The position numbers and the translations under genes were made by a program. DNA of 64,000 nt from Aeoliella straminimaris (GTDB lineage Bacteria; Planctomycetota; Planctomycetia; Pirellulales; Lacipirellulaceae): contig NZ_JAMXLR010000061.1 of assembly GCF_024054565.1 (NCBI RefSeq), positions 186,001 to 250,000 of the forward strand, given 5' to 3'. The notes under the pieces are model-generated. The model was not told the origin of the DNA. It did not search any database and was given only the letters and a program-made list of their open reading frames with translations. Positions 17,739 to 26,544 of this stretch are shown piece after piece. Position 1 is the stretch's first letter. Each line of letters opens with the position of its first letter.

Positions 17739-18302
17739 TCAACGCTCCTCGGCCGGTTTGGTCTGCTGCCGCTGAGCCACGGTCCATACATGCCGCCCCA
17801 CCACACACCCCACCAGGCCAGCCGCCATCACGCACAACGACTCCACCGCCCCAGCCAGAGACATCAGGGGAACCATGCTCTGCAGTCGCTGTTGGGCAGC
17901 TTTGTATTGTTGCTGAGTGCGGTCCCGATACTCCGTACTGGCCGCATTCGCCGATATCACCATCTCCCAGCGAAGCCGTTCGACGCGTTCGGCAGCTTCC
18001 GCAATTTCTTCGTTGGTGGCCACCGCTGCAGGAACAAACGGGCGTATTGCATCCGCAATGGGCGAAAGCGTCGCAAAACGCATCATCGCCACGGTGGCAG
18101 CCACGGCGTACAACACAAATCCCAACGCCATGGCCTGGCTGCGACCGCGAAAGTAAACCACGGCCAGCACGGCGTACAATACCAACAGCAGATTGCCCAC
18201 CCACAGAGCCCATCGCCATCCGTAGCCTTGGTGTACGCAAGCAGCGGTGGCAACTGCCAAATAGGTTACGACGACAAGCAGCCACTTAAGAGAGAATTTC
18301 AC
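17739..18302 (-). CDS. Multi-pass membrane protein
   Basis: Unrecognised 187-residue membrane protein. The GTG start at 18302 gives VKFSLKWLLVVVTYLAVATA, a typical planctomycete N-terminal helix, with a G-rich ribosome site before it. Further helices lie near 33-50, 58-78 and 148-170, with a helical, probably coiled, soluble segment (EEIAEAAERVERLRWEMV) between. It is 91 bases downstream of the NPYxSP protein gene. Confidence 0.6.
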   Translation of the reverse strand: MKFSLKWLLVVVTYLAVATAACVHQGYGWRWALWVGNLLLVLYAVLAVVYFRGRSQAMALGFVLYAVAATVAMMRFATLSPIADAIRPFVPAAVATNEEIAEAAERVERLRWEMVISANAASTEYRDRTQQQYKAAQQRLQSMVPLMSLAGAVESLCVMAAGLVGCVVGRHVWTVAQRQQTKPAEER

Positions 18303-18393
18303 CGCCCCAGCCCCCCTGGCAACTGTAGTTAATCCACCATGCCCGACGAACGTGAATATAGTCGTTGCCGAGTGCGGGTAGCAAATCGGCGCC

Positions 18394-18819
18394 TCAAGAT
18401 TCACGACTACCTGGCAAAACTCCAGTCACGTACAAACAGTCGCGCACCGCACAGAACACGAAGATCCAGCACCACATCGCAATGATGTACCAGTGCATGG
18501 AAATCGAAGGCCGGAACAAGTAGCTCAGGATGGGCACTGCCACCAAGCCCGCGGCAAAAACCACCCACTCGGCAGGACGTGGGTCGTGCTGTGCTTGCTG
18601 CGGGCGTATGCGAACCAGACTGATCAACAGCAACAGGACAATCACAGCCCCAATCAACCAAGGGTTCCGCTCGCCGAGAAAGGCCTGCAGAGCAACCAGC
18701 AGCAGGAAGAAAATCGTCGCGTTATGAAAAATCGCCCTCGCGATGTTCAGCCATACGATACGGCGCGAGGGCGGCGGCGACTCCGCGGCGGGTGAGCGAT
18801 AAGGATTCGGTTCGGACAT
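18394..18819 (-). CDS. Small NPYxSP-type membrane protein
   Basis: A 141-residue protein starting MSEPNPYRSPAAESPPP, the NPYxSP N-terminus frequent in planctomycete small membrane proteins. About four hydrophobic helices follow. No functional motif is seen. It probably forms a unit with the downstream membrane protein. Confidence 0.65.
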   Translation of the reverse strand: MSEPNPYRSPAAESPPPSRRIVWLNIARAIFHNATIFFLLLVALQAFLGERNPWLIGAVIVLLLLISLVRIRPQQAQHDPRPAEWVVFAAGLVAVPILSYLFRPSISMHWYIIAMWCWIFVFCAVRDCLYVTGVLPGSRES

Positions 18820-18847
18820 GATGTTCGCCTGCTACTCAATGCCGCGA

Positions 18848-19045
18848 TTACCCACCGAGTCGACGAAAAAGTTCCGCCTCGGCCTCTTCCCGCGCATCCT
18901 TCCACGAGCGTCGCACCTTGTTCGGCTTCACCCACACCTCCATCCGATCGCAGGCCACGATCCAGTCCTTTAGCTCCTCGATCGACATATCGCGAACTTG
19001 CATGCCCCGCAGTTGCTGCTGGCTCTTCGTGAGTGGTTCGGCCAT
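18848..19045 (-). CDS. Small unknown protein (65 aa)
   Basis: A 65-residue, highly charged, helical protein (SIEELKDWIVACDRMEVWVK, REEAEAELFRRLGG). The ATG at 19045 has a strong ribosome site (GGAGGAAC, 6-8 bases away), which argues for a real gene despite the size. Function is unknown. The palindromic element at 19124-19190 lies just upstream. Confidence 0.6.
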   Translation of the reverse strand: MAEPLTKSQQQLRGMQVRDMSIEELKDWIVACDRMEVWVKPNKVRRSWKDAREEAEAELFRRLGG

Positions 19046-19123
19046 GGTAAAGTTCCTCCGTGGAGCTCCTGCCATTCTACCAGAACGATCACACACGATG
19101 GCAGCTGGAGAACAGTAAGTGGT

Positions 19124-19190
19124 AGAACACTAATCTACGCTAATACTCACTAATTCTCTATTAGCGAAGATTAGTGCAAATTAGTGTTCC
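19124..19190. repeat. Empty palindromic element, TAATCT family
   Basis: Left arm GAACACTAATCTACGCTAAT and inverted right arm GAACACTAATTTGCACTAAT, with almost no DNA between them. Each arm consists of CTAAT sub-repeats about 10 bases apart. It matches the ends of the gene-carrying element at 21650-22184 and the empty one at 33705-33777. Confidence 0.8.
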
Positions 19191-19438
19191 GACCTTCTTC
19201 TCGCGTCTGCGTGCGACTTCTCGACGGGGCAACATCGATCCTTCAGTCGGCGGTGTTGTTGCTTCTCGACCCATTCTACGGGGTACGGTCACCCACGCTA
19301 GCGTTGCTGTAGCTGACGGCGGCCGCACAAGTTTTCTGGCGCGGGCGTCGGGTGCTCACCGATCTAGTACAGGACGCACCCTCTACGGCGCCGCGGAACG
19401 GAACTAGACGCACAACTTTGAGCTTCAGGAGCGCAACG
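19191..19438. other. Intergenic region, no gene seen
   Basis: Between the palindromic element and the lipoprotein gene. Short open frames are present but show no protein-like character. The lipoprotein promoter is presumably here. Confidence 0.4.
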
Positions 19439-20041
19439 ATGGATCGGCGCGACTTCTTGTATCACTCGCTGCGTAGTGCAGCGTTGACCAGCGGCGCGAT
19501 TTGCCTCACCGGCTGTGGGTCCGTGCTGTACCGCGAACGGGTGCATCAGCCCCATAGTCGCGACATCGACTGGAGTATCGCGGCGCTCAACGGGCTGGGC
19601 CTGGCATTGTTCTTCGTGCCAGGCGTGGTGGCGTTTGCCGTCGACTTCTACACCGGCGCGATCTACCTGCCGCCCGAATACTACGGCGGTTACCCGCCGA
19701 TGGAATCGCCCACCCCGCCCGCGGGCCCCGAGCCAACGCCGGTCTACGAATCGGTACCGGCACCGATGCCAGCACCGGCATCCCCGCCACAAGCGGCCGT
19801 CGAACCAGCCGGCAGCGCCCAGCTCGAACGCATCGCTTTGCGTCCCGCTCAGCTCAACCAGCGCGGCATCGAGCAGGTAGTGGCCGCCCAGATCGGACAG
19901 CCCGTGGCCCTGGACGACTCGAACGTGCGGATGAGTCCGCTGGAGCGATTGGAACAATTCGCCGCGGTCCGCAAGCAACACGAACAGGATCCCCTGTTCG
20001 GCGCGCCGCCGCTGACGTGGTTCAGACAATCCGCAGCGTAG
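19439..20041 (+). CDS. Tat-type lipoprotein, unknown function
   Basis: A 200-residue exported lipoprotein. The N-terminus MDRRDFLYHSLRSAALTSGA carries a twin-arginine RRDFL motif and ends in a lipobox LTGC (Cys about 26). A hydrophobic segment VPGVVAFAVDFYTGAIYLP follows, then a proline-rich stretch and a helical tail. The ATG at 19439 has AGGAG 7 bases upstream and fits the signal peptide. Family is not recognised. Confidence 0.7.
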   Translation: MDRRDFLYHSLRSAALTSGAICLTGCGSVLYRERVHQPHSRDIDWSIAALNGLGLALFFVPGVVAFAVDFYTGAIYLPPEYYGGYPPMESPTPPAGPEPTPVYESVPAPMPAPASPPQAAVEPAGSAQLERIALRPAQLNQRGIEQVVAAQIGQPVALDDSNVRMSPLERLEQFAAVRKQHEQDPLFGAPPLTWFRQSAA

Positions 20042-20062
20042 GTGAAACGAGAATGACGGTTA

Positions 20063-20221
20063 ATGTCATTTCGAAGGAGTCTAAGCGACTGAGAAATCTA
20101 GTTTGCCGACTCGACAGCTTGGCCACGCACGGGAGTTTGGTTGGCCGAGTTCCAGGAGTGCAACATGACCATGCCAGGCTAAGTAGATCCTTCAGTCGCT
20201 TAGGCTCCCTCAGGATGACAT
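20063..20221. repeat. Inverted-repeat element, CTAAGCGACTGA family
   Basis: Two 38-base arms (20063-20100 and 20184-20221) in inverted orientation, 30 of 38 identical, each containing CTAAGCGACTGA near the centre and ATGTCAT at the outer edge. About 80 unrelated bases lie between. Single arms of the same family occur near 27639 and 33795. Confidence 0.75.
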
Positions 20222-20265
20222 CGATGCGGCTCCCGCAGGATGACGCGATTGCGATTTGCTCCGGT

Positions 20266-20285
20266 CGCTGACGCTTCCGGCTCGC
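20266..20285. repeat. Single arm of GAGCCGGAAGC repeat
   Basis: CGCTGACGCTTCCGGCTCGC, identical to one arm of the hairpin element at 45416-45492 and, with one mismatch on the other strand, to 33609-33628. Confidence 0.7.
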
Positions 20286-20291
20286 CGGGTT

Positions 20292-21635
20292 CTATTTCGC
20301 TGCGTGGCGGTTCTTGGTGAGCTTGCTCTTGATTTCGGTCTTCAGGTGGTCGATTACCGACTGCTTGTCGGTGTTCTCCAGGATGCGAGCCACAACGCGT
20401 TTGGCGCCTTTCTCGCCCCAGCTGGCGCCGTGTTCGAAGTAGAACCGCGCGGCCTGGCCGACGATGTATGAACCGTAACCGGCCGCCGCGCCTTGGGGAA
20501 TCGCACTGATGGCCGTGCTGGTGCCCCAGGTCAGGCCCTTGAAGAAGCTGGAGATGTAGCTCACCACGGCTTCGCCGGCCATGACCCAGCCGGCCGCCTT
20601 GAGGATGCTGGTCACCAGCGCCCGCGCGTTGTCGGTGGTCATCTCGATACCGTACACCTTGCCCAGCGTGGCGACCATGGCGGCGTCGACCGCGGTGCCG
20701 CCCAAGACGTCGAGCACTGGGAAATGATTCACGGCCACCGCCACGCTCTTCACCGCGGCGTAGCTCCAGATGATGGCGTTCGCGCGGTCGTTGCGCATCT
20801 TCACGCGGACCGCACCCACGCGGTCGCTACGGTCGGCGGCAAACATCGAGGCATTCAGCGCCACCAGGTCCGTTCCATCGTGCTCGAGAACTTCAAGAAT
20901 GCGAACCCGCAGTTCTTCCACGTCAGGCTCGGGCTCGCGCCATTCCTTGCGGACAGTGCCATCGGCCGATTCGATGTGGTACTCCACCGGCCGGGGATCG
21001 GCAGCGACGCACACGATGTTCTCCGGCTCGATGATGCCTTTGAGCCTGGGCCCGCGGAACAGTTCGAGCAGATCTTCGAGTTGCTGTGGCGTGTAAAGGT
21101 CGACCTTGTTGACCACCAGGATGATCGGCTTGTGGCCCGTGGCCAGCTCCACCAGGGCGGAGTACTCGGTTTCGTTCAGATCCGAGTCGGTGACGAACAA
21201 TACCAGGTCGGCCCGCTCGGCGGTGTCGCGGGCCATGGCGGTCCGCTCGGCGCCGTCTACCTCGTTGAGCCCCGGCGTGTCGAGCAGCACAACACCCGAG
21301 TCGGCGTAGCCCGGCACCAGGTAGCCATCGGCCTCCCACGGCACGTCCCACACGTCGCGGGTCCAGCCGCCACGAATGCTCACCGAGGCGACCTCCTTGC
21401 CCACCAGGGCGTTGATCAGCGCACTCTTACCGGTGCTGATCTCGCCAAACACGGCAATCTCCACCCGGCCCGATTTGAGCTTGGCCAACATATCGCGCAG
21501 GCTGCGAATATCGCTGGCCAGGGCCGCCCGCTCCTCGGGCGTGCAATCGTCCACCTGCTCTAGCGCATGCTCCACGGCCCCCAGCGCCTCGAGCAGGGGT
21601 TGGTCGGAATCGGTGGTGGTTTCAGGGGTGTTCAT
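20292..21635 (-). CDS. Dynamin/Era-like GTPase with DUF697-like C-terminus
   Basis: A 447-residue GTPase. G1 is GEISTGKSALIN (about 68-79), G3 DTPGLNEVDG and G4 NKVDLYT, so nucleotide binding looks intact. The C-terminal 170 residues are hydrophobic and amphipathic (VKSVAVAVNHFPVLDVLGGT, GWVMAGEAVVSYISSFFKGL), like DUF697/YcjF-type membrane-interacting modules. The start ATG 21635 (MNTPETTTD) is chosen over one seven codons upstream. A paralogous GTPase is encoded just upstream on the same strand; the two are separated only by the GxxExxY cassette. A membrane-associated stress or remodelling role is inferred. Confidence 0.85.
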   Translation of the reverse strand: MNTPETTTDSDQPLLEALGAVEHALEQVDDCTPEERAALASDIRSLRDMLAKLKSGRVEIAVFGEISTGKSALINALVGKEVASVSIRGGWTRDVWDVPWEADGYLVPGYADSGVVLLDTPGLNEVDGAERTAMARDTAERADLVLFVTDSDLNETEYSALVELATGHKPIILVVNKVDLYTPQQLEDLLELFRGPRLKGIIEPENIVCVAADPRPVEYHIESADGTVRKEWREPEPDVEELRVRILEVLEHDGTDLVALNASMFAADRSDRVGAVRVKMRNDRANAIIWSYAAVKSVAVAVNHFPVLDVLGGTAVDAAMVATLGKVYGIEMTTDNARALVTSILKAAGWVMAGEAVVSYISSFFKGLTWGTSTAISAIPQGAAAGYGSYIVGQAARFYFEHGASWGEKGAKRVVARILENTDKQSVIDHLKTEIKSKLTKNRHAAK

Positions 21636-21649
21636 TGGAAAGACGGTGA

Positions 21650-22184
21650 GGAACACTAATCTGCGCTAATATACGCTAATCTCGCGACGCAACGACCGAA
21701 CGAGGAGTGGACTTCAAGCTCCCTTCAAGTCGGATATAACCAATCGTTTCCACTCTAGGGTGCCTTTGTGACCGAAATTGATCAGGTAACCGACTGGTTG
21801 TCGGGCAATTCGCATGTAGTTGAACAGTTGTGCCTCGTGTTCAGGAGTGAGTTTGGCGACGGATTTGAGCTCAACTACGATGGCATCAAAAACAAATAAA
21901 TCGGGTACGTACTTTTTGTCGATCAATTGGCCTTTGTAGCGCAATCGCAACTCCTGCTTAGATACGAACGAAATCTGCCGAAGTTCCAACTCGATATCGA
22001 GGCATTGCTGATAGACTTCCTCAGCCATTCCATATCCGATCTCGTTGTACACTTCGAATGCTGCTCCCATCAGATCGTATCCCTCTTGCTCATACATCGA
22101 CTCTCCCCATGGCGTAGATGTTGGTTGTTACAAACATGCTCATTGACGGCATTATTAGTGAAGATTAGTGAAGATTAGTGTTCC
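21650..22184. mobile_element. TIR-bounded cassette carrying a GxxExxY gene
   Basis: A 535-base segment bounded by inverted arms: left GGAACACTAATCTGCGCTAA at 21650, right (reverse complement from 22184) GGAACACTAATCTTCACTAA. Over 31 bases the arms differ at about five positions and share CTAAT sub-repeats. The only gene inside is the GxxExxY gene. The whole segment sits between two tandem GTPase genes. Empty elements with the same arms occur at 19124-19190 and 33705-33777. No obvious target duplication was seen. Confidence 0.75.
21714..22097 (-). CDS. GxxExxY protein, PD-(D/E)XK nuclease superfamily
   Basis: A 127-residue protein of the GxxExxY family (TIGR04256/PDDEXK_3). The conserved GYGMAEEVYQQCL block is at about 21-33, and the putative nuclease core PDLFVFDAIVVELKSVAKL holds the D...ExK residues at about 66-78, followed by HEAQLFNYMR and GYLINFG. 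The start ATG 22097 has GGGGAGAG a few bases upstream. Family length is about 125, so it is intact. It lies inside an inverted-repeat cassette, suggesting a role in, or hitchhiking on, element mobility. Nuclease activity is not shown for this protein. Confidence 0.9.
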   Translation of the reverse strand: MYEQEGYDLMGAAFEVYNEIGYGMAEEVYQQCLDIELELRQISFVSKQELRLRYKGQLIDKKYVPDLFVFDAIVVELKSVAKLTPEHEAQLFNYMRIARQPVGYLINFGHKGTLEWKRLVISDLKGA

Positions 22185-22196
22185 GTCTACAAGCCT

Positions 22197-23747
22197 CTAC
22201 TCCTCCAACTTCTGCTTCCCCTTCACAATCAGCTTCTTCAGTTCCTCCGGCCGGGTGACCAGGCTCCATTCTTCGCGGGCCAGTTCGGCGATGCTGCCAC
22301 TGGTGGGTTTCATTTCGCTCTTGAAATATTTCATGAACACCCGGCCGATCCAGCGGGTCACCAGGGCTTGGGCCAGGCCTACCAGTAGGCCGCCGGCAAT
22401 GGTGCCGACACCGGGCAGGCTTTTGAGTGTGGTGCCGATCGCCCCGACCACGGCAGGCGCGGCGGCGCTCGCGCCGAGCATGGCGATCAGGCTCTTGGTC
22501 ATCTGCGAGAGCATCTCGACGATGGTCTCCGAGTCGATCTTCTGCTTGTAGATGCCGGCCAGGTCCATCACCATCTTTACGGTCACCGCGGTACCGCCCG
22601 CCACATCCAACAGCGGTACCGGGTTCGCTCCCGTCACTCCGGCGGCGGCCCACATGTAGCGGTCGATTACCTTGCGGGCCTGGTCGTCGAGCGCCGTGAG
22701 CACTCGCTCCTTGGCGTCGTCGACGATGCCGCGGGACTGCATCAGCAGATTGGCCAAGAGCAGCGAGTCGCCCTCCTTGGTGACGATCTGCACTAGCCGG
22801 TCGGCCAGCGGAGAGATGTCGGGCGGCTCGGTGACGGTGCCGTTCTCCTCGGTGCCGTCGGGCAGCACGCGTTTGATGGGACGCTCGACCGGTCGCGAAC
22901 GCACACTCACCACGTCTTCTGGCGACACCAGCCCGCGGGCTTGCTCGGCGATTTGCTTGCACAGCTCGGCGCGCTCGCCGCTGGTAAACCAGTCGGCTTT
23001 GTTCAGGCAGATGAGGATGCGCTTGCCCATCTCGGCGAGCGTCTCCAGCAGTTCGTGTTCGTAGTCGCGCAAGGGGCCGTCGACCACCATCAACACCAGG
23101 TCGGCATTCTTCGCGGCGTCGGCAGCGTCGCGGCCACGGATCTCGCCCGACACTTCGCCCAACCCGGGGGTGTCGACCAACACGACGCGGTCGCTACCGG
23201 GCCACTCGACCTGGCTCTGGGCCGACGTGGTGCCGCCCACCACGCCGGTGCGGAACGCATCGCGGCCGGCCAGGGCGTTCAGCAGCGAGCTCTTGCCGCT
23301 GGAGATGGCGCCAAAGGCAACGACCTCCAGCCGCTCGGCTTCGTGCTTCGATTCCATCTCGGCCACGGCCCGCTCGATCTCGCCGCGGACGGCATCGCTG
23401 ATGCCGCCGGTGGCTGCGTAGTCGCGTCCAGCGGCGATGTTCTCGGTGAGTTCCGCGCGGCGTTCCCGCGCTGAGAGTTTGCTGGGATCCTTCGAGCGGC
23501 GCTCGACCTGCCGCTCCTTGGTGCGGGTGTTCTGCCACACCTTCCACATCACCCACAGCATGACTCCCACCAATACCACGGTGCCGAGCACGACGACCGC
23601 GAGATAGGCGTACCCGACCAGGCGACTATGTTCGCTAGCCGCCGCGTATTGTCCGATCACCGTGGGTGGCAACGTGATAGCAAAGTACGCAGCCACAGCC
23701 ACCAAACCGAGTAGCAGAAAACGGTACGTAGTGGAGCGATTGGGCAT
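22197..23747 (-). CDS. Membrane-anchored GTPase with DUF697-like C-terminus
   Basis: A 516-residue GTPase. Two N-terminal membrane helices (about 8-26 and 45-68) are followed by a basic linker, then the G domain: G1 GAISSGKSSLLN, G2 GTTSAQ, G3 DTPGLGEVSG, G4 NKADW. The C-terminal hydrophobic region (LLDVAGGTAVTVKMVMDLAG, IGTTLKSLPGVGTIAGGLLV) is of DUF697 type and contains the same GGTA motif as the neighbouring GTPase. The start ATG 23747 fits the membrane anchor. Together with the downstream GTPase it forms a paralogous pair, possibly working as a hetero-assembly at the membrane. Confidence 0.87.
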   Translation of the reverse strand: MPNRSTTYRFLLLGLVAVAAYFAITLPPTVIGQYAAASEHSRLVGYAYLAVVVLGTVVLVGVMLWVMWKVWQNTRTKERQVERRSKDPSKLSARERRAELTENIAAGRDYAATGGISDAVRGEIERAVAEMESKHEAERLEVVAFGAISSGKSSLLNALAGRDAFRTGVVGGTTSAQSQVEWPGSDRVVLVDTPGLGEVSGEIRGRDAADAAKNADLVLMVVDGPLRDYEHELLETLAEMGKRILICLNKADWFTSGERAELCKQIAEQARGLVSPEDVVSVRSRPVERPIKRVLPDGTEENGTVTEPPDISPLADRLVQIVTKEGDSLLLANLLMQSRGIVDDAKERVLTALDDQARKVIDRYMWAAAGVTGANPVPLLDVAGGTAVTVKMVMDLAGIYKQKIDSETIVEMLSQMTKSLIAMLGASAAAPAVVGAIGTTLKSLPGVGTIAGGLLVGLAQALVTRWIGRVFMKYFKSEMKPTSGSIAELAREEWSLVTRPEELKKLIVKGKQKLEE

Positions 23748-23995
23748 TTAGCGGCCGTTGGCTGTCAGCTTGCAGCTGCCAGTTTGTCGAAATCAATGGA
23801 CAGAGAGTTGTAGAAGTATAGGATTCCCGTTCGGACTGTCTTGTGCAGCTGGCGCGGCGTGTGACGATTGTCCGGCATGCGGGAGCACGCCTCCCGCAAC
23901 ATCGAATGTCGCAGTATGCTATTAAAACACAAGGAGGCGCGTGACACGATGCCACGTGGCGATTCACTGGGGGGACACCTAGTAAGGGGCAAGCG

Positions 23996-25030
23996 ATGAG
24001 AGCAGCCTATATCGAGCAGACTGGACCGCCCGAAGTCATTCAGGTGGGCGAGGTCCCCAAGCCGCAGATCGGTCCCGGGCAGGTGCTGGTGCGAGTACAC
24101 ACCGCGTCGGTCAATCCGATCGACACCTACATTCGTAGCGGCGATGTGGCAGCCGAGCTGCCACGTCCGTTTATCATCGGCGCGGACTTCGCTGGCGTCG
24201 TCGAAGAAGTGGGCGCCGGGGTCACCGACCTGCCCGTTGGCCTGCGGGTTTGGGGCAGCAACCAAGGCCTGCTGGGCCGCCAGGGGACGTTTGCCGAGTA
24301 CGTGGCCGCGGACGCCAACCTTGTTTACCCCACGCCTGGCAACGTGGCCGACGATACCGCGGCCGCCGTGCCGCTGGTCGGCATCACCGCCCACTTGGGG
24401 CTGGTCCGCGAAGCCAACCTGCAACCGGGCGAAACGCTGTTCATCAACGGTGGCTCGGGTGGCGTAGGTTCCATGGTGGTACAGATGGCCAAAGCGATCG
24501 GCGCCCGGGTGATCACCACTGCCGGCAGCGAAGAAAAGGCCATGATGTGCCGCAGCTATGGCGCCGACCTGGTGCTGAACTACAAGACGGACGACATACC
24601 CGCCGCGGTGAAGAAGTTCTGCTCGTGGGGCGTCGACGTCTGGTGGGAAACGCTCCGCCAGCCGGACTTCGACCGTACGATCGACCTGCTGGCGCCACGG
24701 GGCCGCATGATCGTGATGGCGGGTCGCGACGCACGGCCTGAATTTCCCGTGGGCCCTTTCTACGTGAAGGAATGCCGCCTGCTGGGCTTTGTGATGTTCA
24801 AGGCGCCACCCGCCGAGCAGCAGAAGGCAGCCATGGACATCAACGGCTGGCTTGCCTCGGGGAAGCTGAGGGTGCCGATCGGCGCCACGCTTCCCCTGCA
24901 AGAGGCTGCCGCCGCCCACACCTTGCAGGAAGACAACACCCTCCGCGGAGCGGGCACGCTGCAAGGCAAAATCGTGGTCGTCGTTTCCGCTGGCGACCAG
25001 CAGGAAACGTACCAGTCGCTGCTGTCTTAG
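23996..25030 (+). CDS. Quinone oxidoreductase-type MDR protein
   Basis: A 344-residue medium-chain dehydrogenase/reductase of the zinc-free quinone reductase group. The N-terminal GroES-like domain has MRAAYIEQTGPPEV and SVNPIDTYIRSG. The Rossmann fold has GGSGGVGSMVVQMAKAIGA (about 158-176) for NAD(P)H, and there is no catalytic zinc cysteine cluster. It probably reduces quinones or enones with NADPH in the cytosol. The start ATG 23996 has GGGGCAAGCG ahead. It is divergent from the GTPase genes. The substrate is not evident. Confidence 0.85.
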   Translation: MRAAYIEQTGPPEVIQVGEVPKPQIGPGQVLVRVHTASVNPIDTYIRSGDVAAELPRPFIIGADFAGVVEEVGAGVTDLPVGLRVWGSNQGLLGRQGTFAEYVAADANLVYPTPGNVADDTAAAVPLVGITAHLGLVREANLQPGETLFINGGSGGVGSMVVQMAKAIGARVITTAGSEEKAMMCRSYGADLVLNYKTDDIPAAVKKFCSWGVDVWWETLRQPDFDRTIDLLAPRGRMIVMAGRDARPEFPVGPFYVKECRLLGFVMFKAPPAEQQKAAMDINGWLASGKLRVPIGATLPLQEAAAAHTLQEDNTLRGAGTLQGKIVVVVSAGDQQETYQSLLS

Positions 25031-25127
25031 TATTACGGGCACCAATCCGGCGAAGCCCGAGCACTGCGCTGAGTGACGGAATTCCTGAGGCGTAACCGAT
25101 GATGACACTGCACTGCCGCAAGAGTTC

Positions 25128-25156
25128 TTGCGTCGAGCGGCCCACGATGCCATAAT
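25128..25156 (+). promoter_or_regulatory. Candidate promoter, possibly for a leaderless mRNA
   Basis: TTGCGT (25128-25133), a 17-base spacer, then CATAAT (25151-25156). The expected transcription start, about 7 bases on, coincides with the ATG at 25163, and no Shine-Dalgarno is present. Confidence 0.45.
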
Positions 25157-25162
25157 CTGCAC

Positions 25163-26482
25163 ATGCATGTGCATTATTATCGATGGTTGTTCGCACTCGG
25201 TGTGCTATTCTGCACCGCTGCTGTCGCTCCATGTCAGCAGAGCATCAATGAAGCGCCGATTCGTTATGAAACGTCGCCAGTGGTCGACGCCGTGGCGATG
25301 CTGCAAAAGCGACTGGCCGAGGGACGCACCCAGCTCGAATGGGACGAGCAGCATGGCTGGCTGCCGTCGCTGCTCGAGGAGTTGCGCGTTCCCACTTCAT
25401 CTCAAACGCTGGTGTTCTCAAAAACCAGCTTGCAAGTGCGTAAGATTTCACCCCGACGACCACGGGCGTTGTACTTCAGCGACGACGTCTACGTGGGCTA
25501 CCTGGGCGCCGCACAAGCGGGCGACTTGGTTGAATTGTCGGCAGTCGATCCCGAACTGGGCGCCATCTTCTACTCCATCGAACAGAAGCCGAGCGACTCG
25601 CCGCAGTTACTGCGCGACCGATCAAGGTGCCTGTCCTGTCACCACAGTCAACGCACGCGTGACGTGCCGGGCTACCTGGTCCGCAGCGTTTATACGCAAG
25701 TGGACGGGCAGCCTCGGTTCGACTTGGGCAGCGTCACGAGCGACTCGACCACGGAGTTTGCCCAACGTTTTGGCGGTTGGTACGTCACCGGAACCCACGG
25801 CACCATGCAGCACCGTGGCAACTGCCAGGTGCCGGACGAAGGGCCGGAACCAACTGAGAATGATCTGGGGGCCAACGTCACCAGCCTGGTGGGCCGATTG
25901 GACACCGACCGCTACCTGTCGCCCCATAGCGACCTGGTGGCCCTGATGGTGCTCGAGCAGCAGTCGCAAGTGCACAACGCGATTACGCTTGCCGCCTACG
26001 AAGGCAAACGGGCCGAGCACTACGACGCCACGTGGAATCGGATACTCGAGCGCCCCGAGGATACCGTGAGCGACGTCTCTCGGCGGCGCATCGAGTCGGC
26101 CAGCGAGCAACTGGTCGAAGCCTTGCTGTTTGCCGGCGAGTATCAACTGACCTCGCCGATCGCCGGCACGTCGGAGTTCACGGCCGAGTTCCCCCAGCAG
26201 GGGCCACGCGACACCAAGGGACGAAGCTTGCGCGAGTTCGACCTGGTGGCGCGGCTCTTCAAATATCCGTGCAGTTATCTAATCTACAGCGACTCGTTCG
26301 CATCGCTGCCGTACCCGATCCGCGAACAAGCCCTCGCGCGGCTGGCGGAGGTGCTCACGGGCAGCGATCAGTCCGAGACCTTCGCCCACCTGAGCCCGAC
26401 CGACCGCCAGGCCCTGCGCGAGATTCTGAGCGACACACTCGACGATTTCGACAAGGCGCTCGAGCAAGCGACCGGCGGGTAA
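25163..26482 (+). CDS. Exported protein with single CXXCH heme motif
   Basis: A 439-residue secreted protein with signal peptide (MHVHYYRWLFALGVLFCTAA) and one heme-attachment motif CLSCH at about 154-158, within LLRDRSRCLSCHHSQ. Conserved-looking flanks include YFSDDVYVGYL and GGWYVTGTHGTMQHRGN. It appears to be a periplasmic cytochrome-c-type protein with a large non-cytochrome remainder, a common type in planctomycetes. The electron partner is unknown. The start coincides with the predicted transcription start of the upstream promoter. Confidence 0.75.
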   Translation: MHVHYYRWLFALGVLFCTAAVAPCQQSINEAPIRYETSPVVDAVAMLQKRLAEGRTQLEWDEQHGWLPSLLEELRVPTSSQTLVFSKTSLQVRKISPRRPRALYFSDDVYVGYLGAAQAGDLVELSAVDPELGAIFYSIEQKPSDSPQLLRDRSRCLSCHHSQRTRDVPGYLVRSVYTQVDGQPRFDLGSVTSDSTTEFAQRFGGWYVTGTHGTMQHRGNCQVPDEGPEPTENDLGANVTSLVGRLDTDRYLSPHSDLVALMVLEQQSQVHNAITLAAYEGKRAEHYDATWNRILERPEDTVSDVSRRRIESASEQLVEALLFAGEYQLTSPIAGTSEFTAEFPQQGPRDTKGRSLREFDLVARLFKYPCSYLIYSDSFASLPYPIREQALARLAEVLTGSDQSETFAHLSPTDRQALREILSDTLDDFDKALEQATGG

Positions 26483-26544
26483 GGAACTTGGCCGTTTTCT
26501 CCTGGTGGACTACACTTCCCTAGGCCAGACCAACCACCACCGAA

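Noticed and set aside
23765..25174. Long open frame antisense to the quinone oxidoreductase
   Set aside because: Shadow of a GC-rich gene; the plus-strand protein has clear MDR motifs and the antisense one has none.
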